Assembly: GCA_035294245.1 (NCBI GenBank)
Contig: DATGLG010000025.1
Coordinates: 111,495 to 175,494, forward strand
Source of the DNA: DATGLG01 sp035294245
GTDB lineage: Bacteria > Pseudomonadota > Alphaproteobacteria > JACZXZ01
Length of the DNA: 64,000 nucleotides
Reading direction: 5' to 3'
The translations under genes were made by a program, and so were the position numbers. Every line of letters starts with the position of its first letter. Position 1 is the first letter of the stretch. Shown here in pieces: positions 15,328-27,634 of this stretch. The notes below the pieces were generated by a model. It was given only the letters and a program-made list of their open reading frames with translations, searched no databases and was not told the DNA's origin.

Positions 15328-18055
15328 TGTGCACCTCCCCCGCGTTTTGACCGGCCTCGCCACCGGAGACCGTCTCGTCGCCGCCGTTCGTCCCCTCGTC
15401 ACCGATGCGCACCACCGAAACCACGCGCTCGCCCTCCGAGAGGCGGAACAGGGTCACGCCGCGGGTGGTCCGGCCTGCGATGCGGATATCGTGAACGGGG
15501 CAGCGTATGAGCTGACCGCCATTGGTCACGAGCATGATTTGATCGCCGCTGACGACCGGAAAGGCCGCGACGACAGTGCCTTCGGGATCGCGGCCGAGAT
15601 CCATGCTCTCGATGCCCTTCCCGCCGCGCCCGGTGACGCGATACTCGTAAGCGGAGGTGCGCTTGCCGAAACCCGACGACGAGACCGTCAGGATGAACTC
15701 CTCCTCGCGGGCAAGCTCGGCAAAGCGCTGCTCAGAAAGCGTAGCGGCCGTCCCTTCCGCGCCCTCCTCGGCGCCCTCGTCGCGCCGACGCAAGGCAGCC
15801 AGCCGGAGATAGGCATCGCGCTCCTCGACGGCAAATTCGCCGTGACGGAGAATGGACATGGAGATCATCTCGTCTCCGGGCGCGAGCTGGATGCCGCGCA
15901 CGCCGATCGAATTTCGGCCGCTGAATACTCTCACATCGCCGACGGCGAAGCGGAGGCACTTGCCGAAACGGCTGGCAAGCAGGACGTCATCCGTTTCCGC
16001 GCAGGTGCGCACGGCGATGAGGCGATCGCCGTCTTCGAGCTTCATGGCGATCTTTCCGTTCGCCTTGACGTCGACGAAGTCGGAGAGCTTGTTGCGGCGG
16101 ACGTTGCCGCTCGCCGTGGCGAACATCACATCCAGGCCCGCCCAGCTCGTCTCGTCCTCGGGCAGCGGCATCAGGGTCGAGATGGTCTCGCCAGAGGCGA
16201 GCGGCAGAAGATTGATGAGCGCCTTGCCGCGCGCCTGCGGAGTCCCCGCCGGCAGGCGATAAGCCTTCATCTTGTAGACCATGCCGCGGGAGGAGAAGAA
16301 TAGAACCGGCGTGTGGGTATTGGCGACGAAGAGCTGGCTGACGAAATCCTCGTCGCGGGTCGCCATGGCGGCACGACCCTTGCCGCCGCGGCGCTGCGCG
16401 CGATACGAAGAAAGCGGCACGCGCTTGACATAGCCTGCATGCGTCACGGTGACGACCATGTCCTCGCGCTGGATCAGATCCTCGATATCCTGCTCGAACT
16501 CCATCTCCTGGATCTCGGTCCGGCGCGGCGTGTCGAAGCGCTCCTTCATCTCGAGGAGCTCCTTGCGCAGAACGTCGAGGAGCTTGGTACGGGAGGCCAG
16601 CACGGCGAGGTATTCCGCGATCTGCTCCACCACCTCCCTGAGCTCGGTGGCGATCTTGTCGCGCTCGAGGCCCGTTAGCCGATGCAAGCGCAGATCGAGG
16701 ATCGCTTTCGCCTGCTCCTCCGAAAGCCGGTAGAGCCCGTCGACGACGCCGCGACCCGGCTCGTCAATGAGCGCGATCAGGGGTGCGATCTCCCCGGCGG
16801 CCCACGGTGTGGCGACCAGGCGCGCGCGCGCCTCGGCGGGATCCTTGGCCGAGCGGATCGTCTCGATCACCGGATCGAGATTGACGACGGCGACGGCGAG
16901 CCCGGCCAGGATATGGGCGCGCTCGCGCGCCTTGCCGAGCTCGAAGATCGTCCGCCGCGTGATGACCTCCTCGCGGAACTTGACGAAGGCCGCGACGATG
17001 TCCTTGAGGCCCATGAGCTCGGGCCGTCCGCCCGAGAGGGCGAGCATGTTGACGCCGAAGGTCGATTGCAGCGGCGTGTAGCGGAAGAGCTGGTTGAGCA
17101 CAACATCCGCCACGGCGTCCCGCTTCAGCTCAACGACGACGCGCACCCCATGGCGATCCGACTCGTCGCGCAGATCGGAGATGCCTTCGATGGTCTTGTC
17201 CTGCACCACCTCGGCGATGCGCTCGATCATCCGCGCCTTGTTCACCTGGTACGGGATCTCGGTGATGATGATGGCCTCGCGCCCTTTGGATATCTCCTCG
17301 ACCACGGCGCGGCCGCGCATCACAACCGAGCCGCGACCCGTATGATAGGCTTGGCGGATGGCGGCGCGCCCCAGGATGATGGCCCCGGTCGGGAAATCCG
17401 GGCCCGGGACATGCTCCATAAGCTGATCGACCGAGATGGCCGGATTGTCCACATAGGCGAGGCAGGCGGCGATGACTTCGCCGAGATTGTGGGGCGGAAT
17501 GTTCGTGGCCATGCCGACGGCTATTCCGCCGGCGCCGTTGACGAGCAGATTGGGCCATTGCGCCGGTAGAACCGACGGCTCCTCGGTCGTGTCGTCGTAA
17601 TTGGGCTGAAAGTCGACCGTCTCTCGGTCGATATCCTCCAGCAGCGCCTCCGCGGCCCGGGCGAGGCGTGCCTCGGTGTAGCGCATCGCCGCCGGGGGAT
17701 CGCCGTCCATCGAGCCGAAATTGCCTTGGCCCTGGATGAGCGGGATGCGCATGGAGAAGTCCTGCGCCATGCGCACCATGGCATCGTAGATGGCCACGTC
17801 GCCGTGCGGATGATACTTGCCCATCACGTCGCCGACGATGCGCGAGGACTTGCGCGTCACCTTGTCCGCGGTATAGCCGCCCTCCTTCATGGTATAGAGG
17901 ATGCGGCGCTGCACGGGCTTCAGGCCGTCGCGCACATCGGGAAGCGCCCGCGCTACGATCACGCTCATGGCGTAATCGAGGTAGGAGCGGCGCATTTCCT
18001 CTTCGATCGTGACCGCAGTCACGGGACTGTCCGGAGCGGCGGGTGTGGTCGTCAC
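15320..18055 (-). CDS. gyrA: DNA gyrase subunit A
   Basis: A 911-residue type II topoisomerase subunit with a GTG start at 18055. The catalytic Tyr126 is in AAMRYTEARL, the quinolone-pocket segment is HPHGDVAIYDAMVRMAQ, and the GyrA-box of the wrapping domain is QRRGGKG. The wrapping domain carries a low-complexity acidic insert (DEGAEEGAEGT). Val87 occupies the position of E. coli Ser83, while Asp91 matches Asp87. It introduces negative supercoils together with GyrB, which is not in the window. coaD overlaps its 3' end by 8 bp. Confidence 0.97.
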   Translation of the reverse strand: MTTTPAAPDSPVTAVTIEEEMRRSYLDYAMSVIVARALPDVRDGLKPVQRRILYTMKEGGYTADKVTRKSSRIVGDVMGKYHPHGDVAIYDAMVRMAQDFSMRIPLIQGQGNFGSMDGDPPAAMRYTEARLARAAEALLEDIDRETVDFQPNYDDTTEEPSVLPAQWPNLLVNGAGGIAVGMATNIPPHNLGEVIAACLAYVDNPAISVDQLMEHVPGPDFPTGAIILGRAAIRQAYHTGRGSVVMRGRAVVEEISKGREAIIITEIPYQVNKARMIERIAEVVQDKTIEGISDLRDESDRHGVRVVVELKRDAVADVVLNQLFRYTPLQSTFGVNMLALSGGRPELMGLKDIVAAFVKFREEVITRRTIFELGKARERAHILAGLAVAVVNLDPVIETIRSAKDPAEARARLVATPWAAGEIAPLIALIDEPGRGVVDGLYRLSEEQAKAILDLRLHRLTGLERDKIATELREVVEQIAEYLAVLASRTKLLDVLRKELLEMKERFDTPRRTEIQEMEFEQDIEDLIQREDMVVTVTHAGYVKRVPLSSYRAQRRGGKGRAAMATRDEDFVSQLFVANTHTPVLFFSSRGMVYKMKAYRLPAGTPQARGKALINLLPLASGETISTLMPLPEDETSWAGLDVMFATASGNVRRNKLSDFVDVKANGKIAMKLEDGDRLIAVRTCAETDDVLLASRFGKCLRFAVGDVRVFSGRNSIGVRGIQLAPGDEMISMSILRHGEFAVEERDAYLRLAALRRRDEGAEEGAEGTAATLSEQRFAELAREEEFILTVSSSGFGKRTSAYEYRVTGRGGKGIESMDLGRDPEGTVVAAFPVVSGDQIMLVTNGGQLIRCPVHDIRIAGRTTRGVTLFRLSEGERVVSVVRIGDEGTNGGDETVSGGEAGQNAGEVHNG

Positions 18056-18315
18056 GGGCTGGATTTGTTATGGAGCTATGGCCGCCGCGGGCCGCAAGGC
18101 GCCAGAGAGGCCGGGATTAAGCACGCGCACAGCTATAGCAAATTCGCCCCCGCCGAACAACCGAAAAGGCTTTTAGCCCCGGCAAAAAACAATAAATTTA
18201 TCAACGTCTTACTAGATAAATCTTCGAGCCTGGCCGCGGCGTCGGCTGCCATGTCCCAAGAGCCGCCAACGGGAAGCGCCGCCGCCGTCCTCGCCCCTCT
18301 ACTCGGGATCTCTCG

Positions 18316-18687
18316 ATGCTGATCGCCTCCGCCTGTTGCCTCGCCGCAGCCCTTGCCATCGGCGTCGTGCTCGCCGCCGCCTATCTTCGCGCCGAGGGCC
18401 GGTTCCCGCCCCTTTGGCTCGGCGCCATACACGGCGCTTTCGCCTTATCGGGCCTCGGCATATTGGGAATCGCCCTCGCCACGACATCGCCGCGTGGGCA
18501 GGCGACGGGGAGTGCCTCTTTCGGCGCGATCGCCTTCGTCGCCCTTGCCGTTGCCGCGGCGTTCGGATTGCGCGTCTTTACCGCGCATCTTCGCCGCAAG
18601 CATCTACCAGGCACCGCGCTCGGCGTGCATGCCATGCTCGCCGTGACGGGCTTCGTCTTCCTTTTCGTCTACGCCCTGCAGAGCTGA
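18316..18687 (+). CDS. Small four-helix membrane protein of unknown function
   Basis: A 123-residue protein that is almost all membrane: hydrophobic segments at about residues 2-23, 33-55, 68-88 and 97-120, with short basic loops. Segments 2 and 4 carry a similar pattern (LGAIHGAFALSGLGIL and LGVHAMLAVTGFVFL), each with one His, suggesting internal duplication and possibly paired ligands. No family is recognised with confidence. It is divergent from gyrA (260-bp gap) and convergent with ssb. Confidence 0.7.
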   Translation: MLIASACCLAAALAIGVVLAAAYLRAEGRFPPLWLGAIHGAFALSGLGILGIALATTSPRGQATGSASFGAIAFVALAVAAAFGLRVFTAHLRRKHLPGTALGVHAMLAVTGFVFLFVYALQS

Positions 18688-18727
18688 GGCATACGGAAGG
18701 CGTGCCCGCGAGCGGCGACGCTCCGCC

Positions 18728-19210
18728 TCAGAACGGGATTTCGTCGTCGAGGGCGTCCGCCGCGCTGCCCGCCCCTCGTCCGCCCGCAACGCCGCCACGC
18801 GGCTCCTCGGCCATGCCGCGCTCCTCGTAACTGGGTCCGGCAGCCTCGCCCTCGCCACGGCCATCCAGCAAGGTGAGCTCGCCCCGGTAGCGCTGCAGCA
18901 CCACCTCCGTGGTGTATTTCTCCTGCCCGCTCTGGTCGGTCCATTTGCGGGTCTGGAGCTGGCCTTCGAGATAGACCTTGGAGCCCTTGCGCAGGTATTT
19001 CTGCGCGACCTCGCCGAGCCGCTCGTTGAAGATGACGACGCGATGCCACTCGGTCTTCTCGCGCCGCTCGCCGCTGGCCTTGTCGCGCCAGTTCTCCGAT
19101 GTCGCGACCGAGAGATGGACGATGGCATCGCCGCTCTGGGTGCGCCGGACTTCGGGGTCGCGTCCCAGATTGCCGATGAGTATGACCTTGTTGACGCTTC
19201 CCCCAGCCAT
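18728..19210 (-). CDS. ssb: Single-stranded DNA-binding protein
   Basis: A 160-residue SSB: an N-terminal OB fold (NKVILIGNLGRDPEVRRTQSG, then KTEWHRVVIFNERLGEVA), a glycine-rich linker from ~115, and the acidic tip DDEIPF that docks partner proteins. It coats single-stranded DNA in replication and repair. It is divergent from uvrA, a common arrangement. I found no alphaproteobacterial LexA box in the 217 bp between them. Confidence 0.97.
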   Translation of the reverse strand: MAGGSVNKVILIGNLGRDPEVRRTQSGDAIVHLSVATSENWRDKASGERREKTEWHRVVIFNERLGEVAQKYLRKGSKVYLEGQLQTRKWTDQSGQEKYTTEVVLQRYRGELTLLDGRGEGEAAGPSYEERGMAEEPRGGVAGGRGAGSAADALDDEIPF

Positions 19211-19427
19211 GGCTGCCTGACCTCACTTCACGGTGAAACGGGAGTTTAGACGAAATCGGTGCAACCTATACAGAAAACCCGGCTTTCCGTCACCGTCGAA
19301 GGTGCCGCGCCGGGGCTCGGGCGCCGGCTCCCCGGTCGCGCGGATTCGCCACAATTCGGGAGTCGCTTTTTCGGCCCGCCTGCCTATATTGCTTGCTGTT
19401 TCCCGCCGCCACAACCCATGTCTCGAG

Positions 19428-22304
<2,877 letters not shown>

Positions 22305-22326
22305 TCGCGGCGCCGCGCCGGCCCGA

Positions 22327-23139
22327 TCAGCTACCCGCCGCCACGGCCCGCCAATAGACCTGGTTGATCGAGCCCATGAGGGCGTCGTGGCTCGCCTCCA
22401 GGCAGCGCCGCAAGGTCAGCCCCTGCACGTAAGTTGCGCCGCGCCGGCAGCTCTCATAGGCGATCGCGGCCTCGGCCATGCCGGGACGAGGATCGTTCAT
22501 CTTGGGCGTCCCGCCGATCACCTCTCCCCAAAGCCCGTTTCCCTTGGCGAGATCGAGGGTCTCACTGTTCTCGGCGCTCGGCAAGGCGTTGATCAGGCGA
22601 TTCATGACCTGCGCCGTCACGATCTGCGCATGCTCGTCCGTCGCGAAGAGATCGCTCGCGATGGCATCGAGGGTCCCCGCCGCCGTGGCAATTTCCTTGT
22701 CGGTGAGGGGCTGAGGATCATCGGCCGTCGCCACGGGCGCCAGCGTCAGGTGGGGGCCGACAGAGATCTCGAGGCGCGCCGCCTTCAGGCTATCGCGCAG
22801 CGCCTCGGGCACGCTCACCGTCACGGCGCTGTAGCTGCGGGCGCTTGCGATATGCAGCTCGGCGCCGAGGGGGGCCGCGCGCGTTGAGCCATCGGCAGCC
22901 ACGGCGAGGAGCGTCAGCGGGCTGGGGTCAACCGCGCGATAGGCGGTGCCGTCGGGCGGCGAGCTGCGGTCCCGTTGCAGGCAGAAGGCGGAGAGCTCGG
23001 CCGTGCAGGTCGTCCCGTCGCATGTCATCGGGATCGGCGCAGCGCTCGATATCACCCCCAGCATCTGGGTCGCAGCCTGAGCGGCCAGCGGGAAGGCGAT
23101 CGCGACCGAGGCGGTCATCAAAAGGATGCGAAGATACAT
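22327..23139 (-). CDS. Secreted hypothetical protein
   Basis: A 270-residue protein with a clear signal peptide (LRILLMTASVAIAFPLAAQAA) and an ATG at 23139 preceded by GGAGGTG, a near-perfect ribosome site. The mature part has several cysteines (CDGTTC, FCLQRD, SCRRG, RRCLEA), suggesting periplasmic disulfides, and no recognised domain. It converges on uvrA and is divergent from trmFO. Function unknown. Confidence 0.85.
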   Translation of the reverse strand: MYLRILLMTASVAIAFPLAAQAATQMLGVISSAAPIPMTCDGTTCTAELSAFCLQRDRSSPPDGTAYRAVDPSPLTLLAVAADGSTRAAPLGAELHIASARSYSAVTVSVPEALRDSLKAARLEISVGPHLTLAPVATADDPQPLTDKEIATAAGTLDAIASDLFATDEHAQIVTAQVMNRLINALPSAENSETLDLAKGNGLWGEVIGGTPKMNDPRPGMAEAAIAYESCRRGATYVQGLTLRRCLEASHDALMGSINQVYWRAVAAGS

Positions 23140-23365
23140 TGGACACCTCCAGGCGTCGGTGTCGGCCGTGCAGACAGCCCCTCGGCAAAGCACCGGTCTC
23201 GCCCTATGGGCGAGGCAAGAGGCGATTCGCGAACGGGAGCCGCGCAGCCCCGAACATGGTGAATCCTCCCACCGTCTCGGCCGAGGGTCAACGATCTCGT
23301 CACCGCCCATACTGCCGGCGGGGCAGTCATTGCCAGGGCCGTCGCCGCGGTCTATGTGTCACGCC

Positions 23366-24721
23366 ATGACAATCGGACAACACCAGCGCCCAGTGCATGT
23401 CATCGGCGGCGGGCTGGCGGGAAGCGAGGCGGCCTGGCAGCTGGCGCAGCGCGGCATCCCGGTCGTGCTGCATGAGATGCGCCCGCGGCGGATGACCGAG
23501 GCGCACGTGACCTCGCGGCTCGCGGAGCTCGTCTGCTCGAACTCCTTCCGCTCCGACGATTGCCATTACAATGCCGTGGGCTTGCTCCACGAGGAGATGC
23601 GGCGGTGCGGCTCGCTGGTCATGGCGGCCGCGGACAAGAGCCGAGTGCCCGCCGGCGGCGCGCTCGCCGTCGATCGCGAGGGATTTTCAGCTACGGTTGA
23701 GCAGGCGATTGCGGAGCAGCCCCTGATCACGGTGGCGCGCGACGAGGTCGGCTCTCTGCCGCCGCCCGATTGGGATCAGGTTATCATCGCGACGGGCCCC
23801 CTCACCTCGCCCGGCTTGGCGGAGGCGATCCGCAAAACGACGGCCGAGGACTCCCTCGCCTTCTTCGATGCCATCGCGCCGATCGTCTACAAGGAGACCG
23901 TCGATTTCACGATCGCCTGGTACCAGTCGCGCTACGACAAGGGCGAGGGGGTCGATTATATCAACTGCCCCTTGGATCGCGACCAGTACTACGCTTTCGT
24001 TGATGCGCTGCTGGCAGGGGAGCAGACCAGCTTCCACGACTGGGAGAAGACGACGCCTTACTTCGAGGGATGCCTGCCGATCGAGGTGATGGCCTCCCGT
24101 GGCCGCGACACCCTCGCCTTCGGCCCCATGAAGCCCGTCGGCCTCACCGATCCCAGGACCGGCCGCCGCCCCTTTGCCGTCGTGCAGCTCCGCCAAGACA
24201 ACGCCCTCGGCACGCTCTACAACATGGTTGGCTTCCAGACCAAGCTGAAACACGGCGAGCAGACGCGCATCTTCCGCTTGATTCCCGGGCTGGCGCGCGC
24301 CGAGTTCGCGCGCCTCGGCGGGCTTCACCGCAATACGTTCCTCAATAGCCCGAAACTGCTCGACGAGACGCTGCGCCTCAAGGCGATGCCGCGCCTTCGC
24401 TTCGCCGGCCAGATCACCGGCGTTGAAGGTTACGTCGAGAGCGCCGCGATCGGGCTGCTCGCCGGCCGTTTTGCCGCGGCGGAACACCGCGGCGAGGCCC
24501 CTGCTCTGCCGCCGCCGACGACGGCATTGGGTGCGCTTCTCGGCCACATCACCGGCGGGGCGGCCGCGGAGACCTTTCAGCCGATGAACGTGAATTTCGG
24601 ACTCTTCCCCCCGATCGCGACAGTCGCCCGTGGGCGGGAGCGAAAGCGCGCCGTCGCCGAGCGGGCGCTTGCCGATCTCGCCGCCTGGCTCGAGCCGGAC
24701 CGCCTTATCGCGGCAGAGTGA
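23366..24721 (+). CDS. trmFO: tRNA U54 methyltransferase, folate- and FAD-dependent
   Basis: A 451-residue TrmFO: FAD-binding VIGGGLAGSEAAWQLAQRG at the N-terminus, the family block LAELVCSNSFRSDD, GPMKPVGLTDPRTGRRP and the C-terminal GVEGYVESAAIGLLAGR. It methylates U54 of the tRNA T-loop using methylenetetrahydrofolate. The ATG at 23366 starts just before the FAD motif; an ATG 12 bp upstream is also in frame. Confidence 0.96.
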   Translation: MTIGQHQRPVHVIGGGLAGSEAAWQLAQRGIPVVLHEMRPRRMTEAHVTSRLAELVCSNSFRSDDCHYNAVGLLHEEMRRCGSLVMAAADKSRVPAGGALAVDREGFSATVEQAIAEQPLITVARDEVGSLPPPDWDQVIIATGPLTSPGLAEAIRKTTAEDSLAFFDAIAPIVYKETVDFTIAWYQSRYDKGEGVDYINCPLDRDQYYAFVDALLAGEQTSFHDWEKTTPYFEGCLPIEVMASRGRDTLAFGPMKPVGLTDPRTGRRPFAVVQLRQDNALGTLYNMVGFQTKLKHGEQTRIFRLIPGLARAEFARLGGLHRNTFLNSPKLLDETLRLKAMPRLRFAGQITGVEGYVESAAIGLLAGRFAAAEHRGEAPALPPPTTALGALLGHITGGAAAETFQPMNVNFGLFPPIATVARGRERKRAVAERALADLAAWLEPDRLIAAE

Positions 24722-24748
24722 TGGCCGACCGTCTGGACGGCCGCGCGA

Positions 24749-25594
24749 TCAATACCGGCCGCGCAATGCTGCCAATGTGAGCCGGAGCGGCTTGAACGGG
24801 CGCTTTTGCCGCAGATCGAGCGCGAACGGATCGTAACCCGCGCGCCGCAGCTCGCGGAGATAGCCGGTAGCCAGGGTCGCCGGTAGAAGCGCCGCGATGC
24901 CGGCGCCGGGCAGACGGCGGCGCAGCCGCCGCGCCTCATCGAGACATGCCTCGGCGCGGTCCGCGATCTGCCGCGTCACGGCCGTGAGCCCATCCGCGCG
25001 GCCGCGCTCGAGCAATTGCGCTGCATCGACCCCGGCCTGCGACATCAGGTCCTGGGGAAGATAAAGCCGTCGCTGCCGCGCGTGAAAGGGAACGGCGCGC
25101 AGGAGCCCAATGAGCGCCCAGGCGATGCCGACACCGTGTGCGGCGGTCGTTGCAGCCTCACCTCGGACGCCCAGGATCTCGAGGGCCAGCTCGATGAGGC
25201 TCGCCGAGGAGGCCTCCGCATAGGCCAAGAGGTCCGCCAGGGTCGCCGGCGGCTTGTCGTCGAGGTCGGTCTCGCGCGCATCGATCAGCCGATCGAAACG
25301 CGAGCGCGCCAGCCCCGCACGGTCGATGGCTCTGGCAAGCGGTGCCACCACCTGATGGGCACGCGGGGCCCCCGTATAAACGCCTTCGATCGCCTCGCGC
25401 CACCATTGCAGCCGGATTTGGCCGAGAAGTGTCTCGCTCACCACCTCCCGGGTCTTGGCGATTTCGAGATTGAAGGCATAGAGAGCGAAGAGATCCTCCC
25501 GCCGATCGGCCGGCGCGAAGAGCGCCGTCAGGAAACGGTCCGGGTCATGCCGCCGCACTTCGGCAGCGCAATAGGAGAGCGGCTTGTCGGACAT
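24749..25594 (-). CDS. Squalene/phytoene-synthase-like protein, NDUFAF6 type
   Basis: A 281-residue protein of the trans-isoprenyl diphosphate synthase fold (FALYAFNLEIAKTREVVSE, LQWWREAIEGVYTG, RLYLPQDLMSQAGVD). The first Asp-rich motif of true synthases is missing (NLEIAKTRE in its place), whereas RETDLDD remains at the second. This matches the NDUFAF6 group, tied in mitochondria to complex I assembly, rather than a carotenoid or hopanoid enzyme. Its neighbour encodes an NDUFAF3-type protein, supporting that reading. Confidence 0.82.
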   Translation of the reverse strand: MSDKPLSYCAAEVRRHDPDRFLTALFAPADRREDLFALYAFNLEIAKTREVVSETLLGQIRLQWWREAIEGVYTGAPRAHQVVAPLARAIDRAGLARSRFDRLIDARETDLDDKPPATLADLLAYAEASSASLIELALEILGVRGEAATTAAHGVGIAWALIGLLRAVPFHARQRRLYLPQDLMSQAGVDAAQLLERGRADGLTAVTRQIADRAEACLDEARRLRRRLPGAGIAALLPATLATGYLRELRRAGYDPFALDLRQKRPFKPLRLTLAALRGRY

Positions 25595-25632
25595 GCCTCG
25601 GTCCTTTGAAAGCCGTCGCCGATGCCTCGGGC

Positions 25633-26010
25633 TTAATGGAAGGCGATCAACGCAGCGGCGACGCGGCGCCCCTCTGCCAGAAGGACGTTATAGGTGCGGC
25701 AGGCGGCGCCCGTGTCCATCGCCTCTATCACGATGCCGCGCTGGCGCAAGGCGGCGCGCAGCGCTTCGTCGACAAGCGCCGGCGCGCGGCCGCAGCCGAG
25801 CAGAAGCAGCTCGACGTGGGGTGCGGCCTCCGTGACCGGCGCCAGGCTCTCGGCCGTGAGCTGTGTCGTGGCTGCGACCTGCCATGCCACGGTGCGGTCC
25901 GGCAATACGATCACCGAGCCCTCATGGACGACGCCGCTGATGCGGAATCGCCCATCCCCATAGCCCTGGATGAGCTGTGCCGACGCCGGAACCTGTGGCG
26001 TAAGGTCCAT
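25633..26010 (-). CDS. Mth938-like (NDUFAF3-type) protein
   Basis: A 125-residue single-domain protein of the Mth938/DUF498 family: AQLIQGYGDGRFRISGVVHE, GSVIVLPDRTVAW and VELLLLGCGRAPALV. The mitochondrial relative NDUFAF3 helps assemble respiratory complex I. Conserved alphaproteobacterial context puts it after yajC-secD-secF and next to the squalene/phytoene-synthase-like gene; here it follows yajC directly. The ATG at 26010 begins the conserved region. Confidence 0.88.
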   Translation of the reverse strand: MDLTPQVPASAQLIQGYGDGRFRISGVVHEGSVIVLPDRTVAWQVAATTQLTAESLAPVTEAAPHVELLLLGCGRAPALVDEALRAALRQRGIVIEAMDTGAACRTYNVLLAEGRRVAAALIAFH

Positions 26011-26172
26011 ATCCTCGCCTCGTCGCCGCCGCGGCAGAAGGGGCTGCGGCTGGTCGCGGGCACCCCGCTCGGCGCCCATGACCTCATGCTCTAGCAATAG
26101 CCTCGTCGCCGGCGGGGTCAAGTCGCGGCTGCCTCGAGACGGGTAACCCTGCGTCGATGCAGGCGATTGCGG

Positions 26173-26556
26173 CTACTTTTTCCCGGCTTCGGACTTCTTG
26201 TCGCCTTCTTCGCTCGATTTATCCTTTGCGGAAGCCGGCTCGGTGCGTGAGACGACCGATTGAATCGTGCTGCGCACCACGCGGACGCGCACACCCTCGG
26301 CAATCTCGACGATGACGTCATCGTCGCCTTGCACCTTGGCGATGGTGCCGACAATGCCGCCCCCCGTCACGACCCGGTCACCCCGCCGGAGCTGGCTCAG
26401 CATGCCCTTATGCTCCTTCATCTTCTTCTGCTGGGGTCGGATCAGCAGGAAATAGAATACGACGAAGATCAGGACGAGCGGCAGAATCGACATCAAATTG
26501 AATTCGCCCCCTGGCGCGCCACCGGCAGCCTGGGCATAGGCCGTTGAAATAAACAT
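26173..26556 (-). CDS. yajC: Preprotein translocase accessory subunit YajC
   Basis: A 127-residue protein with one membrane segment (SILPLVLIFVVFYFLLIRPQ), the YajC motif RPQQKKMKEHKGML, the core LRRGDRVVTGGGIVGTIAKV and a lysine-rich tail. YajC joins SecDF in the Sec holo-translocon. secD and secF usually follow but are absent here. Confidence 0.95.
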   Translation of the reverse strand: MFISTAYAQAAGGAPGGEFNLMSILPLVLIFVVFYFLLIRPQQKKMKEHKGMLSQLRRGDRVVTGGGIVGTIAKVQGDDDVIVEIAEGVRVRVVRSTIQSVVSRTEPASAKDKSSEEGDKKSEAGKK

Positions 26557-26746
26557 GAAAACTCCCCTCCTCCTCGGGCGCGGCCGGGCCGCTGGTCGAT
26601 AGCGGGGCGCAACTTACCCGCTCGACGATCCGAGAGCAAACGCCTTCCGATGCCTCACGCCACGCCGAGAGCAGGCGGCGCGCCGCCATTTGACTGAATC
26701 CCGAGCGGCGCTTAGGGTGCCCACCGCTCGCATCTCGGTGGGGATC

Positions 26747-27604
26747 ATGGCCGATCAGAATCTCGAAGCCTTGCTCAACCGCATCGCTGCGGCGCTTGAG
26801 CGGCTGGCGCCGCGGCCGGCAGCGGAGGTCGACCTCGATACGGTCGATGCCTTCGTCTGGCACGCCGAGGGGGCGCATCTCGAGCCCATTCACGCGGTCA
26901 ACCGGATCGACCTTGATCTACTGCAGGGAATCGCGGGCCAGCGCGACGTTCTGCTCGCCAATACGCAGCGCTTTGCCGACGGGCTCCCGGCCAACAACGC
27001 GCTCCTCTGGGGCGCTCGCGGCATGGGCAAGAGTTCTCTAGTGAAGGCGATCCACGCCCATATCAACGCGGCACGGCCGCGCGCCCTAGCCCTCGTCGAG
27101 ATCCACCGCGAGGACATCCCGTCCCTGCCGCGACTGCTTGATCGCCTGCGCAAATCCAGGCGGCGCTTCGTTCTCTTCTGCGACGATCTCTCCTTTGATG
27201 GCGGCGACGCGACTTATAAATCGCTCAAGGCGGTGCTCGAAGGCGGCATCGAGGGCCGGCCCGACAACGTCGTTCTCTATGCAACCTCGAACCGCCGCCA
27301 TCTCATGCCGCGGGATATGATCGACAACGAGCGCTCGACCGCCATCAATCCCTCCGAGGCCGTCGAGGAGAAGGTATCGCTCTCCGACCGCTTCGGCCTG
27401 TGGCTTGGCTTCCACCACTGCGATCAGGACACTTTTTTCGCGATGATCGACGGCTATGCGGCCCGATACGGGATCAACCTCCCCCGCGAGCAGCTCCACA
27501 AGGAGGCCAATGAATGGTCGGTGACCCGCGGCTCCCGCTCGGGCCGGGTCGCCTGGCAATTCATCCAAGACCTCGCCGGGCGCGTGGGGCGGCGCCTCGA
27601 ATAG
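26747..27604 (+). CDS. AAA ATPase, DUF815 family
   Basis: A 285-residue P-loop ATPase of the DUF815 group. Walker A is GARGMGKSS (near residue 93), Walker B is FVLFCDDLSF, and the conserved VVLYATSNRRHLMPRDM and LSDRFGLWLGFH follow. The role is unknown. The ATG at 26747 is chosen; a TTG at 26690 would add a non-conserved segment. It is divergent from yajC. Confidence 0.9.
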   Translation: MADQNLEALLNRIAAALERLAPRPAAEVDLDTVDAFVWHAEGAHLEPIHAVNRIDLDLLQGIAGQRDVLLANTQRFADGLPANNALLWGARGMGKSSLVKAIHAHINAARPRALALVEIHREDIPSLPRLLDRLRKSRRRFVLFCDDLSFDGGDATYKSLKAVLEGGIEGRPDNVVLYATSNRRHLMPRDMIDNERSTAINPSEAVEEKVSLSDRFGLWLGFHHCDQDTFFAMIDGYAARYGINLPREQLHKEANEWSVTRGSRSGRVAWQFIQDLAGRVGRRLE

Positions 27605-27634
27605 GCAAGATCGAGGATCAGACTCGAAGCCGTA

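Noticed and set aside
19211..19427. LexA box between ssb and uvrA
   Set aside because: Neither GTTC-n7-GTTC nor GAAC-n7-GTTC is present, though SOS control would be expected.
24722..24748. Possible bidirectional terminator between trmFO and the synthase-like gene
   Set aside because: A short CCGT/ACGG hairpin exists but there is no T-run on either side.
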